NCBI GenBank assembly: GCA_003105195.1
Contig: PQAH01000048.1
Location: 1-54,411, forward strand
Direction: 5' to 3'
Origin: Bradyrhizobiaceae bacterium
GTDB taxonomy: Bacteria; Pseudomonadota; Alphaproteobacteria; Rhizobiales; Xanthobacteraceae
DNA length: 54,411 bases
Shown one piece after another: positions 1 to 10,227 of this stretch. The translations under genes and the position numbers were made by a program. Numbering within the stretch: the first letter of the stretch is position 1; every line of letters begins with the position of its first letter. The notes under the pieces were generated by a model. It was given only the letters and a program-made list of their open reading frames with translations, had not been told where the DNA came from and ran no database searches.

Positions 1-1180
1 CCGCGAGCGCGAGCGCCGCGAGCGCCAGCGAACGCGCCCAGCCGCCGAGGCCGAGGGCTTCGAGCGGCAGGTTGGCGATGGTCCAGCCGATCAGGGTGCC
101 GGAGACGAGCGCGATCGCGGCCGTGCCGAGCCATGCCGGCAGGCCGGGTGCATCGCCCTTGCGCCGGCGCGCCCCGGCGAGGGCGGCGGCGAAGACGAGA
201 GCCGCGAAGGCAATTCCGCCGGCGGCCTGCCAGCGCCAGTGCGGATGGTTCGAGACCGGCGTGCCGAGAGTGAATTTCGGCGCCCGGCTGTCCGCATCGA
301 GCAGTCCCCAATGGCCCCCGACCGTGCCCTCGAGGCTTCGCTTCCAGGGCTGGTCGAAGGCCTCGATCAGGTTGACCCGGTAGTTGCCGCGGTCTGCGCG
401 AGCCAGCACGTCCTGCACGAAGCCCGCCTGCGCGGCCGGCGACGGCAGGGCGCCCTCGCGCATGCGCCCGGCGCTCGGCCAGCCGACCTCGCCGATCAGG
501 ATCTCCCGGCCCGGAAAGGCTTCGGCGACATGCCGGCGGATCGCGTCGACATGGGCGGGCGCCGCGTCGACCGCGATCGGGAAGTCCTCCCAATAGGGAA
601 GGATATGGATGGTGATGAAATCGACCGCCCCCGCAAGGTCGCGGTTGCGCATCCAGAACTCCCAGACGTCCGCATAGGTGACCGGCACGGCCACTTGCGC
701 CTTCACGGCGCGCAGATGGCTCGCGACGTCGGCGGCCGAGAGCTCGCCGCGCAGCAGCGTCTCGTTGCCGACCACGACGCCGCGGATCACGCCGGGGAAG
801 CGCCTCGCGAGCTCCACGGCGGCGGCGATCTCGGTGCGGTTGCGCTCCGCCTCGCGCCCGAGCCAGACCCCGAGCAGGACCTCGAGGCCGTGGCGCTGGG
901 CGATCTCGGGCACCTGGTCGAGGCCCTGGTTGGTCGCATAGGTGCGCACGCAGCGGGTGACCGGGGCGAGCCGTTTCAGATCCTCCTCGATCTGGGCGGC
1001 GGGCACGCGAAAGGCCTGGTCGAAGGGCGTCTGGCTGCCGCGGAACGGCGCATAGGAGACGCAAGGGTATTTCTGCCCGGCGAGCGGCGATGAAGGCAGC
1101 GCCACCGGCGCGCCCAGCCACCACCAGATCGCGGCGATCGCCACCGCCACAGGGAGGAACAGGCCGAGCGCTACTCGCAT
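1..1180 (-). CDS. GH17 beta-glucan transglycosylase/glucanase-like membrane protein, NdvC-like (3' end outside window)
   Basis: About 393 codons read on the minus strand from ATG at 1180 and run off the left edge, so the C-terminus is missing. An N-terminal hydrophobic anchor (residues 3-23) is followed by a GH17 domain (about 40-300). The general acid/base is in VVGNE (E140) and the nucleophile in IGEVGWPSAG (E231); the second half becomes a run of hydrophobic membrane segments. A GH17 domain plus membrane segments is the layout of Bradyrhizobium NdvC, which takes part in cyclic beta-1,3/1,6-glucan synthesis in the envelope. The NdvB-like gene lies nearby on the other strand, supporting this role. 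The exact reaction (branching, cyclisation or hydrolysis) cannot be read from sequence. Confidence 0.82.
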   Translation of the reverse strand, partial: MRVALGLFLPVAVAIAAIWWWLGAPVALPSSPLAGQKYPCVSYAPFRGSQTPFDQAFRVPAAQIEEDLKRLAPVTRCVRTYATNQGLDQVPEIAQRHGLEVLLGVWLGREAERNRTEIAAAVELARRFPGVIRGVVVGNETLLRGELSAADVASHLRAVKAQVAVPVTYADVWEFWMRNRDLAGAVDFITIHILPYWEDFPIAVDAAPAHVDAIRRHVAEAFPGREILIGEVGWPSAGRMREGALPSPAAQAGFVQDVLARADRGNYRVNLIEAFDQPWKRSLEGTVGGHWGLLDADSRAPKFTLGTPVSNHPHWRWQAAGGIAFAALVFAAALAGARRRKGDAPGLPAWLGTAAIALVSGTLIGWTIANLPLEALGLGGWARSLALAALALA

Positions 1181-1401
1181 CCGAGATCCGGGGTTCGGGC
1201 GGGAGCGCCCGCCTTACAGGTCTCGTGCCCGGCTGCCAAGGCGGCTGGGTTCACCATGGCGCCGCGAAGCTGCGGCTGCTGCTGGACAAAGCGCGGAACT
1301 TCGGCCAATCACTTCGCCGGTTGTCCGGCCCGGCGTCGCATTGCGGTCCCATTCCGGTGATTGATGCGGTCGGGATTACGGCAACCCAGCGCGTGAAATA
1401 A

Positions 1402-1911
1402 ATGTCCATGCCTTCTCGAGAATTGCGCTACGTCCGGCCTCTCGCCGGCGCTCTCCTTCTGGCTCTCGCAACGACCCCCGCCCTCGGCCAGGGGAGCGAC
1501 CCCCGCGCCCAGGCGCAGCCGCCCGCGCAGCCGCAACAGAAGCAGGGCCAGGCGCAGCCCGAGCCACCCAAGGACAAGCCCTGGGTCGAGAAGTTCGCCG
1601 AGGCGAGCCGCACCCTCGGCGGCCCGGCCGCGAATCCGGAATGCCTCTGGCACGGCCAGCGGGTGGTCCGCTTTCTCTATGTCGACGACATGGACACGGC
1701 CTTCCGGCACATCGACATCTACGAGCGCTTCGGCTGCCCCTCCGGGCACATCCAGGCGAGCTTCCGGTGCGTGCTGCGGCAGGGCGACCTGGACCCGAAA
1801 GGCGAGCTGCTGCGGATGCGCGTGCACGGCTGCTGGATCAATCCCACCACCCCGACAAGCGAGGCGGCGGCCGCCGCTCCAGCCGCGAATCCCCCCACCG
1901 CCAAACAATGA
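1402..1911 (+). CDS. small secreted protein of the beta-1,3/1,6-glucan locus
   Basis: 169 residues. A signal peptide is visible (Arg-rich start, hydrophobic stretch around residues 14-24, then ALATTPALGQG). A Gln/Pro-rich linker leads to a compact domain from about residue 70 containing ECLWHGQRVVRFLY, four cysteines and the ending VHGCWINP. I recognise this pattern from rhizobial proteins annotated as beta-1,3, beta-1,6-glucan biosynthesis proteins, whose biochemical role is unclear. Its position between the NdvC-like gene (divergent) and the NdvB-like gene (same strand, 241 bp downstream) fits a periplasmic accessory function. The tail is Ala/Pro-rich and low complexity. The family label is from memory, not a search. 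Confidence 0.75.
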   Translation: MSMPSRELRYVRPLAGALLLALATTPALGQGSDPRAQAQPPAQPQQKQGQAQPEPPKDKPWVEKFAEASRTLGGPAANPECLWHGQRVVRFLYVDDMDTAFRHIDIYERFGCPSGHIQASFRCVLRQGDLDPKGELLRMRVHGCWINPTTPTSEAAAAAPAANPPTAKQ

Positions 1912-2152
1912 CCGCCGGGCGGAACCAGACGTCCGGCGCCGCGTTACGACCGATACGGGAGAGGGTCCAACCGGTAGCCGCGTTCGCACTTGCGAACTGC
2001 CGCGGGGGAGGTTTCATGCCTAAAAAAAGTCATTGATGGGAGATAGTTGGTAAAATACTCGGCGCGACTTATATTGCGCCGCAGCATCTCCTCCAGACGA
2101 GTCCAGGGGACGGACTCGGTCCTGGCTATCCCGCCCCAGCTGGGTCGCTCGA

Positions 2153-4828
2153 ATGCGCCTCGTTGTCGCCGCCGTCGCGCTTGTTGCGTGCGCGCATGCC
2201 GGCATTTGGTCGTTGACCTCGCAACAGGCCGCGGCGCCGGACGTGCGCGGCCCGCTCGCCAGCGTTTCCTACGCACCTTTCGCGGCCTCCGCGCAGCCGG
2301 ACACCAGCGACCGCGCCACGGAACGGCGCATCCGCGCCGAGCTCGCGCGCATCGCGCCTCATACCCGGGCGATCCGCACCTACGCCTCGACCGGCGGGAC
2401 CGGGCTGGTGCCGGCGATCGCCGACGATTTCGGCCTGAAGGTCACGCTCGGCATCTGGATCGACAAGAACCAGGACCGGAACGCGCGCGAGGTCGAGGCC
2501 GCGATCGCGCTGGCGAAGCGCTACCGCAACGTGATCGGCATCGTGGTCGGCAACGAGACCCTCTACCGCGGCGACATCACGGTGGACGGGCTGATCGAGA
2601 TCATCCAGCGCGTGAAGCGCGAGGTGAACGTGCCGGTGACCACCGGCGAGATCTGGAGCGAGTGGGCGCCGAAGGACAAGCTCGCGCCGGGCGAGAAGGG
2701 CGACGAGTACCTGCGGCTCGCCTCCGCGGTCGACTATATCGCGGCGCACATCCTGCCCTACTGGGAAGGCTTCTCGCACAAGGAGACGGTGGATCTCACC
2801 TTCCGCTTCTACGACCGGCTGCGGCAGATCCACCCGGGCAAGCGCATCGTGATCGCGGAGTTCGGCTGGCCGAGCGCCGGCTACAACCGCCGCGAGGCGC
2901 ATCCCGGGCGCCTGGAGCAGGCGCAGGTGCTGCGCGATTTCGCGGCGCGCGCCGACGCCATGGGCATCGACTACAACATCATCGAGGCGATCGATCAGCC
3001 CTGGAAGACCTTCGAGGGCAGCGTCGGCATGTACTGGGGCGTGTTCGACCGGTCGCTGAACGCGAAGTTCCCCTGGACCGGGACGATCGTCGACGAGGAC
3101 CACTGGAAGCTCGCCGGCATCGCCCTCCTGGTCGGCTTCCTGCTGTCGCTGCCGATGCTCGCGATGGCGGGCGTCACCTTCCCGCAGGCGCTGGTGCTCG
3201 GCGCGGCCGCGCAGATCGTCGGGGCCTGGGCCGCGACCGTGTTCGCCTACTGGGAAGGCCACTACTTCGTGACCGGCACCGCCGTCGCGCTCGTCTTCGG
3301 GTTGATGCTGCTGGTGCCGCTGGTCTTGATCGCGATGGCGCGCATCGAGGAGATCGCCGCGATCACGCTCGGCCGCAAGCCGCGGCGGCTGATCGCGGGG
3401 CCGCTGCCGGCGCCGGAAGGCTACGCGCCCAAGGTGTCGATCCACGTGCCGGCCTATCGCGAGCCGCCCGAGATGCTCAAGCAGACGCTCGATGCGATCG
3501 CGCGCCTGGAGTATCCGAACTACGAGTGCGTCGTGGTCATCAACAACACGCCGGAGCCGGAGTTCTGGCAGCCGATCGAGGACCATTGCCGCGCGCTCGG
3601 CGGGCGCTTCAAGTTCGTCAACGTGCCGAGGATCGAAGGCTTCAAGGCCGGCGCGCTGCGCCTCGCGCTCGAGCACACGGATCCGGACGCCGAGATCATC
3701 GGCGTGCTCGACGCCGACTACGTGGTGGCGCCCGACTGGCTCAAGGACCTGGTGCCGGCCTTCGCGGACCCGGCGGTCGGCATCGTGCAGGCGCCGCAGG
3801 ACCACCGCGACGGCGCGCGCAGCGTGATGCACCGCGCGCTCAACGGCGAGTATGCGGGCTTCTTCGACATCGGCATGATCGAGCGCAACGAGGTCAACGC
3901 GATCGTCGTGCACGGCACCATGTGCCTGATCCGGCGCAGCGCCATGGCGGCGGCCGGCGGCTGGTCGAGCGACACGATCTGCGAGGATGCCGATCTCGGC
4001 CTCGCCATCATGGAAGGCGGCTGGCAGACCCACTACACCAACCGCCGCTACGGCCACGGCCTGCTGCCCGACACCTTCGAGCAGTTCAAGAAGCAGCGCC
4101 ACCGCTGGGCCTATGGCGGCTTCCAGATCATCAAGAAGCACTGGCGCCGTTTTCTCGCCGAGGGCAGCCGGCTCACGCGCGAGCAGAAGCGCGAGTTCGC
4201 GCGCGGCTGGCTCAACTGGATGGGCGCGGACTCGATCGGCGTCGCGGTCGCGATCCTCAACCTGTTCTGGGTGCCGGTGGTGGCGTTCCTCGGCATCGCG
4301 GTGCCCGACAAGGTGCTGACCCTGCCGATCGTCGCAGCCTTCGTGGTGTCGGTGACGCATTTCCTGGTGCTCTACCGGCTCAAGGTGCCGCTCTCGGCCG
4401 GGCAGATGCTGGGCGCCATGCTGGCCGCCATGTCGGTGCAGTGGACGGTCGCGCGCGCGATCGGCGACGGCCTGATCAAGGACCACCTGCCCTTCGCGCG
4501 CACCGCCAAGGGCGGCAAGCCCGGCAAGCGCCGCGACTTCCCGGCCTTCTGGGAGGCCGTGATCGGCGGCCTGCTGATCGCCGGCGCGGCGGTGCTCTAC
4601 GGCACCAACTGGGAGCAGGTGCGCGAGATCAACATCTTCGCGCTGGCGCTCGCGATCCAGAGCCTGCCGTTCCTGGCGGCGGTCGGCTTCGCGGCGCTGG
4701 AGGCGAGCCGGGCGAACGATCCGGACTTCTGGCGCGGCCTCGATGTGCGCCTCGCCGAGCGCCTCGTGCGGCGTCGCCGCGTCGCCAACGCCCCGGCCGA
4801 GAACCCGGTCAACATGAAGGTGCAGTAG
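2153..4828 (+). CDS. ndvB: bifunctional GH17-GT2 beta-glucan synthase, NdvB-like
   Basis: 891 residues. An N-terminal signal/anchor is followed by a GH17 domain (about 38-300) with catalytic glutamates E135 (VVGNE) and E236 (IAEFGWPSAG). Membrane segments lie at about 320-400, then a family 2 processive glycosyltransferase (about 425-660) with DAD at 520-522, ED at 611-612 and QRHRW at 648-652, and further membrane segments to about 860. This is the expected architecture of an inner-membrane cyclic beta-1,3-glucan synthase: the GT2 part polymerises glucose from UDP-glucose and the periplasmic GH17 part transglycosylates. Such glucans serve osmoadaptation and plant interaction in Bradyrhizobium. 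No strong ribosome binding site is seen before ATG 2153; the start is chosen from the signal-like N-terminus. Confidence 0.85.
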   Translation: MRLVVAAVALVACAHAGIWSLTSQQAAAPDVRGPLASVSYAPFAASAQPDTSDRATERRIRAELARIAPHTRAIRTYASTGGTGLVPAIADDFGLKVTLGIWIDKNQDRNAREVEAAIALAKRYRNVIGIVVGNETLYRGDITVDGLIEIIQRVKREVNVPVTTGEIWSEWAPKDKLAPGEKGDEYLRLASAVDYIAAHILPYWEGFSHKETVDLTFRFYDRLRQIHPGKRIVIAEFGWPSAGYNRREAHPGRLEQAQVLRDFAARADAMGIDYNIIEAIDQPWKTFEGSVGMYWGVFDRSLNAKFPWTGTIVDEDHWKLAGIALLVGFLLSLPMLAMAGVTFPQALVLGAAAQIVGAWAATVFAYWEGHYFVTGTAVALVFGLMLLVPLVLIAMARIEEIAAITLGRKPRRLIAGPLPAPEGYAPKVSIHVPAYREPPEMLKQTLDAIARLEYPNYECVVVINNTPEPEFWQPIEDHCRALGGRFKFVNVPRIEGFKAGALRLALEHTDPDAEIIGVLDADYVVAPDWLKDLVPAFADPAVGIVQAPQDHRDGARSVMHRALNGEYAGFFDIGMIERNEVNAIVVHGTMCLIRRSAMAAAGGWSSDTICEDADLGLAIMEGGWQTHYTNRRYGHGLLPDTFEQFKKQRHRWAYGGFQIIKKHWRRFLAEGSRLTREQKREFARGWLNWMGADSIGVAVAILNLFWVPVVAFLGIAVPDKVLTLPIVAAFVVSVTHFLVLYRLKVPLSAGQMLGAMLAAMSVQWTVARAIGDGLIKDHLPFARTAKGGKPGKRRDFPAFWEAVIGGLLIAGAAVLYGTNWEQVREINIFALALAIQSLPFLAAVGFAALEASRANDPDFWRGLDVRLAERLVRRRRVANAPAENPVNMKVQ

Positions 4829-4846
4829 CGGCGCTCGACCGGTGCC

Positions 4847-4880
4847 GTCCCGGCCGAGCGCGAAGTGCGAGCGCCGGGAC
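4847..4880. repeat. REP-like palindrome between convergent genes, possible bidirectional terminator
   Basis: Arms GTCCCGGC (4847-4854) and GCCGGGAC (4873-4880) enclose an 18-nt loop with CGAGCGCGAAG, close in sequence to the hairpin arms at 8065-8231. It lies 18 bp after the ndvB-like stop and 17 bp after the amidohydrolase stop on the other strand, a typical REP location. There is no T tract. Confidence 0.6.
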
Positions 4881-4897
4881 GACCGCCGGCGGCGCCA

Positions 4898-6073
4898 TCA
4901 CCCCGGCAGCGCGGTCTCGACCAGGCGCACCCAGTAGGAGACGCCGACCGGGATCACGTCGTCGTTGAAGTCGTAGGCCGGGTGGTGCAGGCCGGCGGAG
5001 TCGCCGTTGCCGACGAAGATGAAGGCGCCCGGCCGCTTCTCCAGCATGAACGAGAAATCCTCGCCGCCCATCACGGGCGGCGTCTCGGTGTCGACCCGGC
5101 CGGGCCCCGCGACCGTGGCGGCGACCTCGGCCGCGAACACCGTCTTTTCGGCATTGTTGCGGGTCACCGGATAGTCGCGCCGGTAAGTGAGGCGGGCGGT
5201 CGCGCCATAGAGGCGCGCCGTGCCCTCGACCACCTCGCCGAGGCGACGCTCGATCAGGTCGCGCACCTCGGGCACCAGGCTGCGGGCGGTGCCGCGCAGG
5301 CTCACGGTCTGCGGGATCACGTTGTCGGCGTGCCCGCCGTGGAACTGGCAGATCGAGATCACGGCCGACTCGATCGGGTCGACATTGCGCGCCACGATCG
5401 ACTGGATCTGGTTGATGATCTGGGCCGCGACCAGCACGGTGTCGATGCACTGGTGGGGCTTGGCCGCATGACCGCCGATCCCCTCCACGTCGATGTAGAC
5501 GCGGTCGGCGGCCGCCATCATGGGGCCCGGGCGGATCGCGAACTGCCCGACCGGCAGGCCCGGATAGTTGTGCATGCCGTAGACCTCGTCGATGGCGAAG
5601 CGCTCCATCAGGCCCTCCTTCACCATCTCGCGCGCCCCGCCGCCGCCCTCCTCGGCCGGCTGGAAGATCACCACCGCGGTGCCCGCAAAATTGCGGGTCT
5701 CGGCGAGGTAGCGCGCGGCGCCGAGCAGCATGGCGGTGTGGCCGTCGTGGCCGCAGGCGTGCATCTTGCCGGAGGTGGTCGAGGCATAGGCGAGCCCGGT
5801 CTGCTCCTCGATCGGCAGCGCGTCCATGTCGGCGCGCAGGCCGAGCACCTTGGCGCCGCTGCCATTGGCGGGCTTGCGGCCGCGGATCACGCCGACCACC
5901 CCGGTGCGGCCGATTCCCGGAACCACCTCGTCGCAGCCGAAGGCTTTCAGCTTCTCGGCGACGCTCGCGGCGGTGCGGTGGACGTCGAAGAGCAGTTCCG
6001 GGTGGCGATGGAGATCGCGGCGCCACTCGGTGATGTCGGCCTGCATGTCGGCGACACGATTGATCACGGGCAT
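4898..6073 (-). CDS. M20 family amidohydrolase (hippurate hydrolase/aminoacylase type)
   Basis: 391 residues from ATG 6073. This start is chosen because MPVINRVADMQADITEWRRDLHRHPEL is the standard opening of the family; a frame open to 6136 would only add an Arg/Pro-rich lead. Metal-site motifs are present: DMDALP with the preceding LRAD, HACGHDGH, the EEGGGGAREM segment, and MGGEDFSFML near the C-terminus. The predicted reaction is zinc-dependent hydrolysis of N-acyl amino acids or similar amides in the cytoplasm. It is divergent from a peptide ABC transporter operon, a pairing that suggests it cleaves an imported N-acylated or peptide substrate. The specific substrate is not determinable. 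Confidence 0.9.
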   Translation of the reverse strand: MPVINRVADMQADITEWRRDLHRHPELLFDVHRTAASVAEKLKAFGCDEVVPGIGRTGVVGVIRGRKPANGSGAKVLGLRADMDALPIEEQTGLAYASTTSGKMHACGHDGHTAMLLGAARYLAETRNFAGTAVVIFQPAEEGGGGAREMVKEGLMERFAIDEVYGMHNYPGLPVGQFAIRPGPMMAAADRVYIDVEGIGGHAAKPHQCIDTVLVAAQIINQIQSIVARNVDPIESAVISICQFHGGHADNVIPQTVSLRGTARSLVPEVRDLIERRLGEVVEGTARLYGATARLTYRRDYPVTRNNAEKTVFAAEVAATVAGPGRVDTETPPVMGGEDFSFMLEKRPGAFIFVGNGDSAGLHHPAYDFNDDVIPVGVSYWVRLVETALPG

Positions 6074-6381
6074 GGGGGGTTCGCTCCGGAAGGGCGGCGC
6101 CTGGATGGGAAGGCGGCGAAGGGGGAGAGGTTGCATCTAACAAACCGGACTGCGGGGCGGCGGTCAACCGAGACCCGCACCGAATTGTGTGCAGTGCCTG
6201 GTCGCGGTCTGGTCATGGCTGCGCCCTTGCGCCGCGCCCAAACGGTTCCCCTGCCCGGAAAAAGGGATGCGGCCCGGCTAGACCCGGCCGGCCGTCCGTG
6301 GATAAGCTCCGCCCCCAGACCGCGACCGACGGTCGGGCGCAGGCCCGGCTGCGCACCATCCGGTCCAGATGAGGGGTAACG
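6074..6381. promoter_or_regulatory. divergent intergenic region with a widely spaced 13-bp inverted repeat
   Basis: 308 bp without a convincing gene between the amidohydrolase and the peptide-transporter operon. It contains GGTCGCGGTCTGG at 6200-6212 and its exact reverse complement at 6315-6327, 102 bp apart. This could be a looping operator or a leader stem for the transporter mRNA. No clear -35/-10 pair was recognised. Confidence 0.35.
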
Positions 6382-7968
<1,587 letters not shown>

Positions 7969-8064
7969 CGGGGTCGATCGGGGCCGGAGGGGAGCGAGAG
8001 CTCCCCTCCTTCGCCCCGATCCGGACCGGGCGCCAAGCAATGCGGGGCGCCAATGCAGCCTCGG

Positions 8065-8231
8065 CGTCATCCCGGCCGAGCGAAGCCAGAGCCGGGATCC
8101 ATAACCTCAGCGGCACGAGTGTCGGTCACGGCATGGCTACGAGTCTGCGGTTTCCGTACGTCATCCTCTTCGCGACACCGGGGGTATGGATCCCGGCTCG
8201 CGCGAGCTTCGCTCGCTCGGCCGGGATGACG
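8065..8231. repeat. REP/BIME-like paired palindromic element
   Basis: Left arm 8065-8103 and right arm 8185-8231 are inverted copies of one sequence (CGTCATCCCGGCCGAGCG...AGCCGGGATCCATA). The right arm carries 8 extra bases. Each arm alone also folds (ATCCCGGC against GCCGGGAT), so the element is a pair of hairpins around an 82-bp spacer. It fills most of the 304-bp gap between the SBP and permease genes and could attenuate expression or stabilise the upstream mRNA. No transposase or RAYT gene is present nearby. The rest of 7969-8272 shows no gene. Confidence 0.8.
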
Positions 8232-8272
8232 CGCGATATGCGCGGCGTCCACGCCTACCTGACGTAAGGTTC

Positions 8273-9250
8273 ATGCTCGCGTTCATCATCCGCCGCCTGC
8301 TGCAGGCCACCCTGGTGATGGCCGTGGTGGCGCTGATCGCCTTCACCCTGTTCCGTTTCGTCGGCGACCCCATCAACCAGATGGTCGGCATCGAGACCTC
8401 GCTCGAGGAACGCGCCGCGCTGCGCGAGGCGCTCGGGCTCAACGACCCCGTGGCGGTGCAGTTCTTGCGCTTCATCTGGAACGCGGTGCAGCTCAATTTC
8501 GGCATCTCCTACCAGTTCAAGAAGCCGGTGCTGGACCTGATCGCCGAGCGCTTTCCCGCCACCATGGAGCTCGCGATCGTGTCGGCGATCTTCTCCATGC
8601 TGCTCGGCATCCCGATGGGCGTCTACACGGCGCTCCGGCGCGACGCCTGGCTCTCCAAGCTGTTCCTGACGCTCTCGCTGGTCGGCATCTCGCTGCCGAC
8701 CTTCCTGATCGGCATCCTGCTGATCTTCCTGTTCGCCGTGACGCTCGGCGTGCTGCCCTCCTTCGGCCGCGGCGATACCGTGCGGCTCGGCCTCTGGGAC
8801 ACGGGGCTGCTCACCTGGTCGGGGCTGAAGGCGCTGGTGCTGCCGTCGATCACGCTCGGCCTGTTCCAGATGACGCTGATCATGCGGCTGGTGCGTTCGG
8901 AGATGCTCGAGGTGCTGCGCACGGACTACGTCAAGTTCGCGCGCGCCCGCGGGCTCACCAACCGGGCGGTCCACTTCGGCCACGCGCTCAAGAACACCAT
9001 GGTGCCGGTGATCACCATCGCGGGCCTGCAGCTCGGCTCGATCATCGCCTTCGCGATCATCACCGAGACCGTGTTCCAGTGGCCCGGCATGGGCCTGATG
9101 TTCCTGCGCGCCGTGCAGAACGTCGACATCCCGATCATGTCGGCCTACCTGCTGCTGGTCGCCTTCATCTTCGTCACGGTCAATCTCATCGTCGACCTGC
9201 TCTACGTGGTGGTCGATCCGCGCATCCGCATCGACGCGCGGGGCGCCTGA
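8273..9250 (+). CDS. dppB: peptide ABC transporter permease, DppB/OppB type
   Basis: 325 residues from ATG 8273, where the protein begins with MLAFIIRRLLQATLVM, the usual OppB-like start. A longer frame from 8186 would translate the REP arm and is rejected. It has six membrane segments, the early TLFRFVGDP region, the IAERFPATMEL segment, and the coupling-helix motif EMLEVLRTDYVKFARARGL. It forms the inner-membrane channel with the next gene. A weak ribosome binding site (TAAGGT) precedes the start. Confidence 0.93.
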   Translation: MLAFIIRRLLQATLVMAVVALIAFTLFRFVGDPINQMVGIETSLEERAALREALGLNDPVAVQFLRFIWNAVQLNFGISYQFKKPVLDLIAERFPATMELAIVSAIFSMLLGIPMGVYTALRRDAWLSKLFLTLSLVGISLPTFLIGILLIFLFAVTLGVLPSFGRGDTVRLGLWDTGLLTWSGLKALVLPSITLGLFQMTLIMRLVRSEMLEVLRTDYVKFARARGLTNRAVHFGHALKNTMVPVITIAGLQLGSIIAFAIITETVFQWPGMGLMFLRAVQNVDIPIMSAYLLLVAFIFVTVNLIVDLLYVVVDPRIRIDARGA

Positions 9251-9252
9251 CC

Positions 9253-10227
9253 GTGCCGGTCGAGACCAACGAGACGGTCGCGGCCCGGGTCGGCGTCGCC
9301 CCCCGGATCGGCGTCGCCGGCCGGCTCGGCGCCGTTTTCGACAGCGACCTCCTGCACTCGTTCCTTCGCTCCAAGGTGACGGTGCTCGCCGCCGTGGTCA
9401 CGCTGGTGATCATGGCCGGCGCCCTGCTCGCGCCCCTGATCGCGCCGCACGATCCGTTCGACGTCGCCAGCCTGCAGCTGCTCGATTCCAACCTTCCGCC
9501 CGCCTGGATGGAGGGTGGCGATCCGCGCTTCCTGCTCGGCACCGACGACCAGGGACGCGACATCTTCTCGACCATCCTTTACGGCTCGCGGCTCTCGCTC
9601 AGCGTCGGCTTCCTCTCGGTCGTCTTCGCGGCGGTGCTCGGCATCGCGCTCGGGCTGGTCGCGGGCTATGCGGGCGGCTCGACCGACTCGGTGATCATGC
9701 GCATCGCCGACATCCAGCTCACCTTCCCGGCGATCCTGATCGCGCTCCTGATCGACGGCACCGCGCGGGCCCTGTTCGGCGAGCAGCGCAACGAGCAGTT
9801 GGTGTTCTGGGTGCTGGTGCTCTCGATCGGCCTGTCGTTCTGGGTCCAGTACGCCCGCACGGTCCGGGGCTCGACCCTGGTCGAGAAGAACAAGGACTAT
9901 GTGCTGGCGGCCCGGCTGATCGGCATCCACCCGGTCAAGATCCTGTTCCGCCACGTGCTCCCCAACGTCATGGGGCCGGTGCTGGTGATCGCCACCATCA
10001 ACCTGGTGCTGGCGATCATCCTGGAGGCGACGCTCTCCTTCCTGGGCGTCGGCCTGCCGCCGACCCAGCCCTCCCTCGGCACCCTGATCCAGATCGGCAA
10101 CCGCTACCTGTTCTCCGGGGAATGGTGGATCGCGATCTTTCCGGGCATCACGCTCGCCTCCCTGGCGCTCGCCATCAACCTCCTGGGCGACTGGCTGCGC
10201 GACGCCCTCAATCCGAAGCTGCGATGA
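9253..10227 (+). CDS. dppC: peptide ABC transporter permease, DppC/OppC type
   Basis: 324 residues from a GTG at 9253, two bases after the dppB stop. This start gives the typical short cytoplasmic N-terminus before the first membrane helix (about residues 42-65). Family signatures are HPLGTDDQGRD-like LLGTDDQGRDIFS, LSLSVGFLSV, the ADIQLTFPAILIAL segment and the coupling motif KDYVLAARLIGIHPVKILFRHVLPN. It pairs with DppB in the inner membrane. Tight spacing indicates translational coupling. Confidence 0.93.
   Translation: MPVETNETVAARVGVAPRIGVAGRLGAVFDSDLLHSFLRSKVTVLAAVVTLVIMAGALLAPLIAPHDPFDVASLQLLDSNLPPAWMEGGDPRFLLGTDDQGRDIFSTILYGSRLSLSVGFLSVVFAAVLGIALGLVAGYAGGSTDSVIMRIADIQLTFPAILIALLIDGTARALFGEQRNEQLVFWVLVLSIGLSFWVQYARTVRGSTLVEKNKDYVLAARLIGIHPVKILFRHVLPNVMGPVLVIATINLVLAIILEATLSFLGVGLPPTQPSLGTLIQIGNRYLFSGEWWIAIFPGITLASLALAINLLGDWLRDALNPKLR

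Noticed and set aside
239..1093. Plus-strand frame of 284 residues
   Set aside because: Antisense shadow of the GH17 gene, whose minus-strand frame has clear catalytic motifs.
2126..4486. Long minus-strand frame of 786 residues
   Set aside because: Shadow of the ndvB-like gene; Arg/His/Asp-rich composition typical of antisense frames in high-GC DNA.
8186..8272. N-terminal extension of the dppB frame
   Set aside because: It translates the REP arm; the true start is the ATG at 8273 with the family-standard N-terminus.
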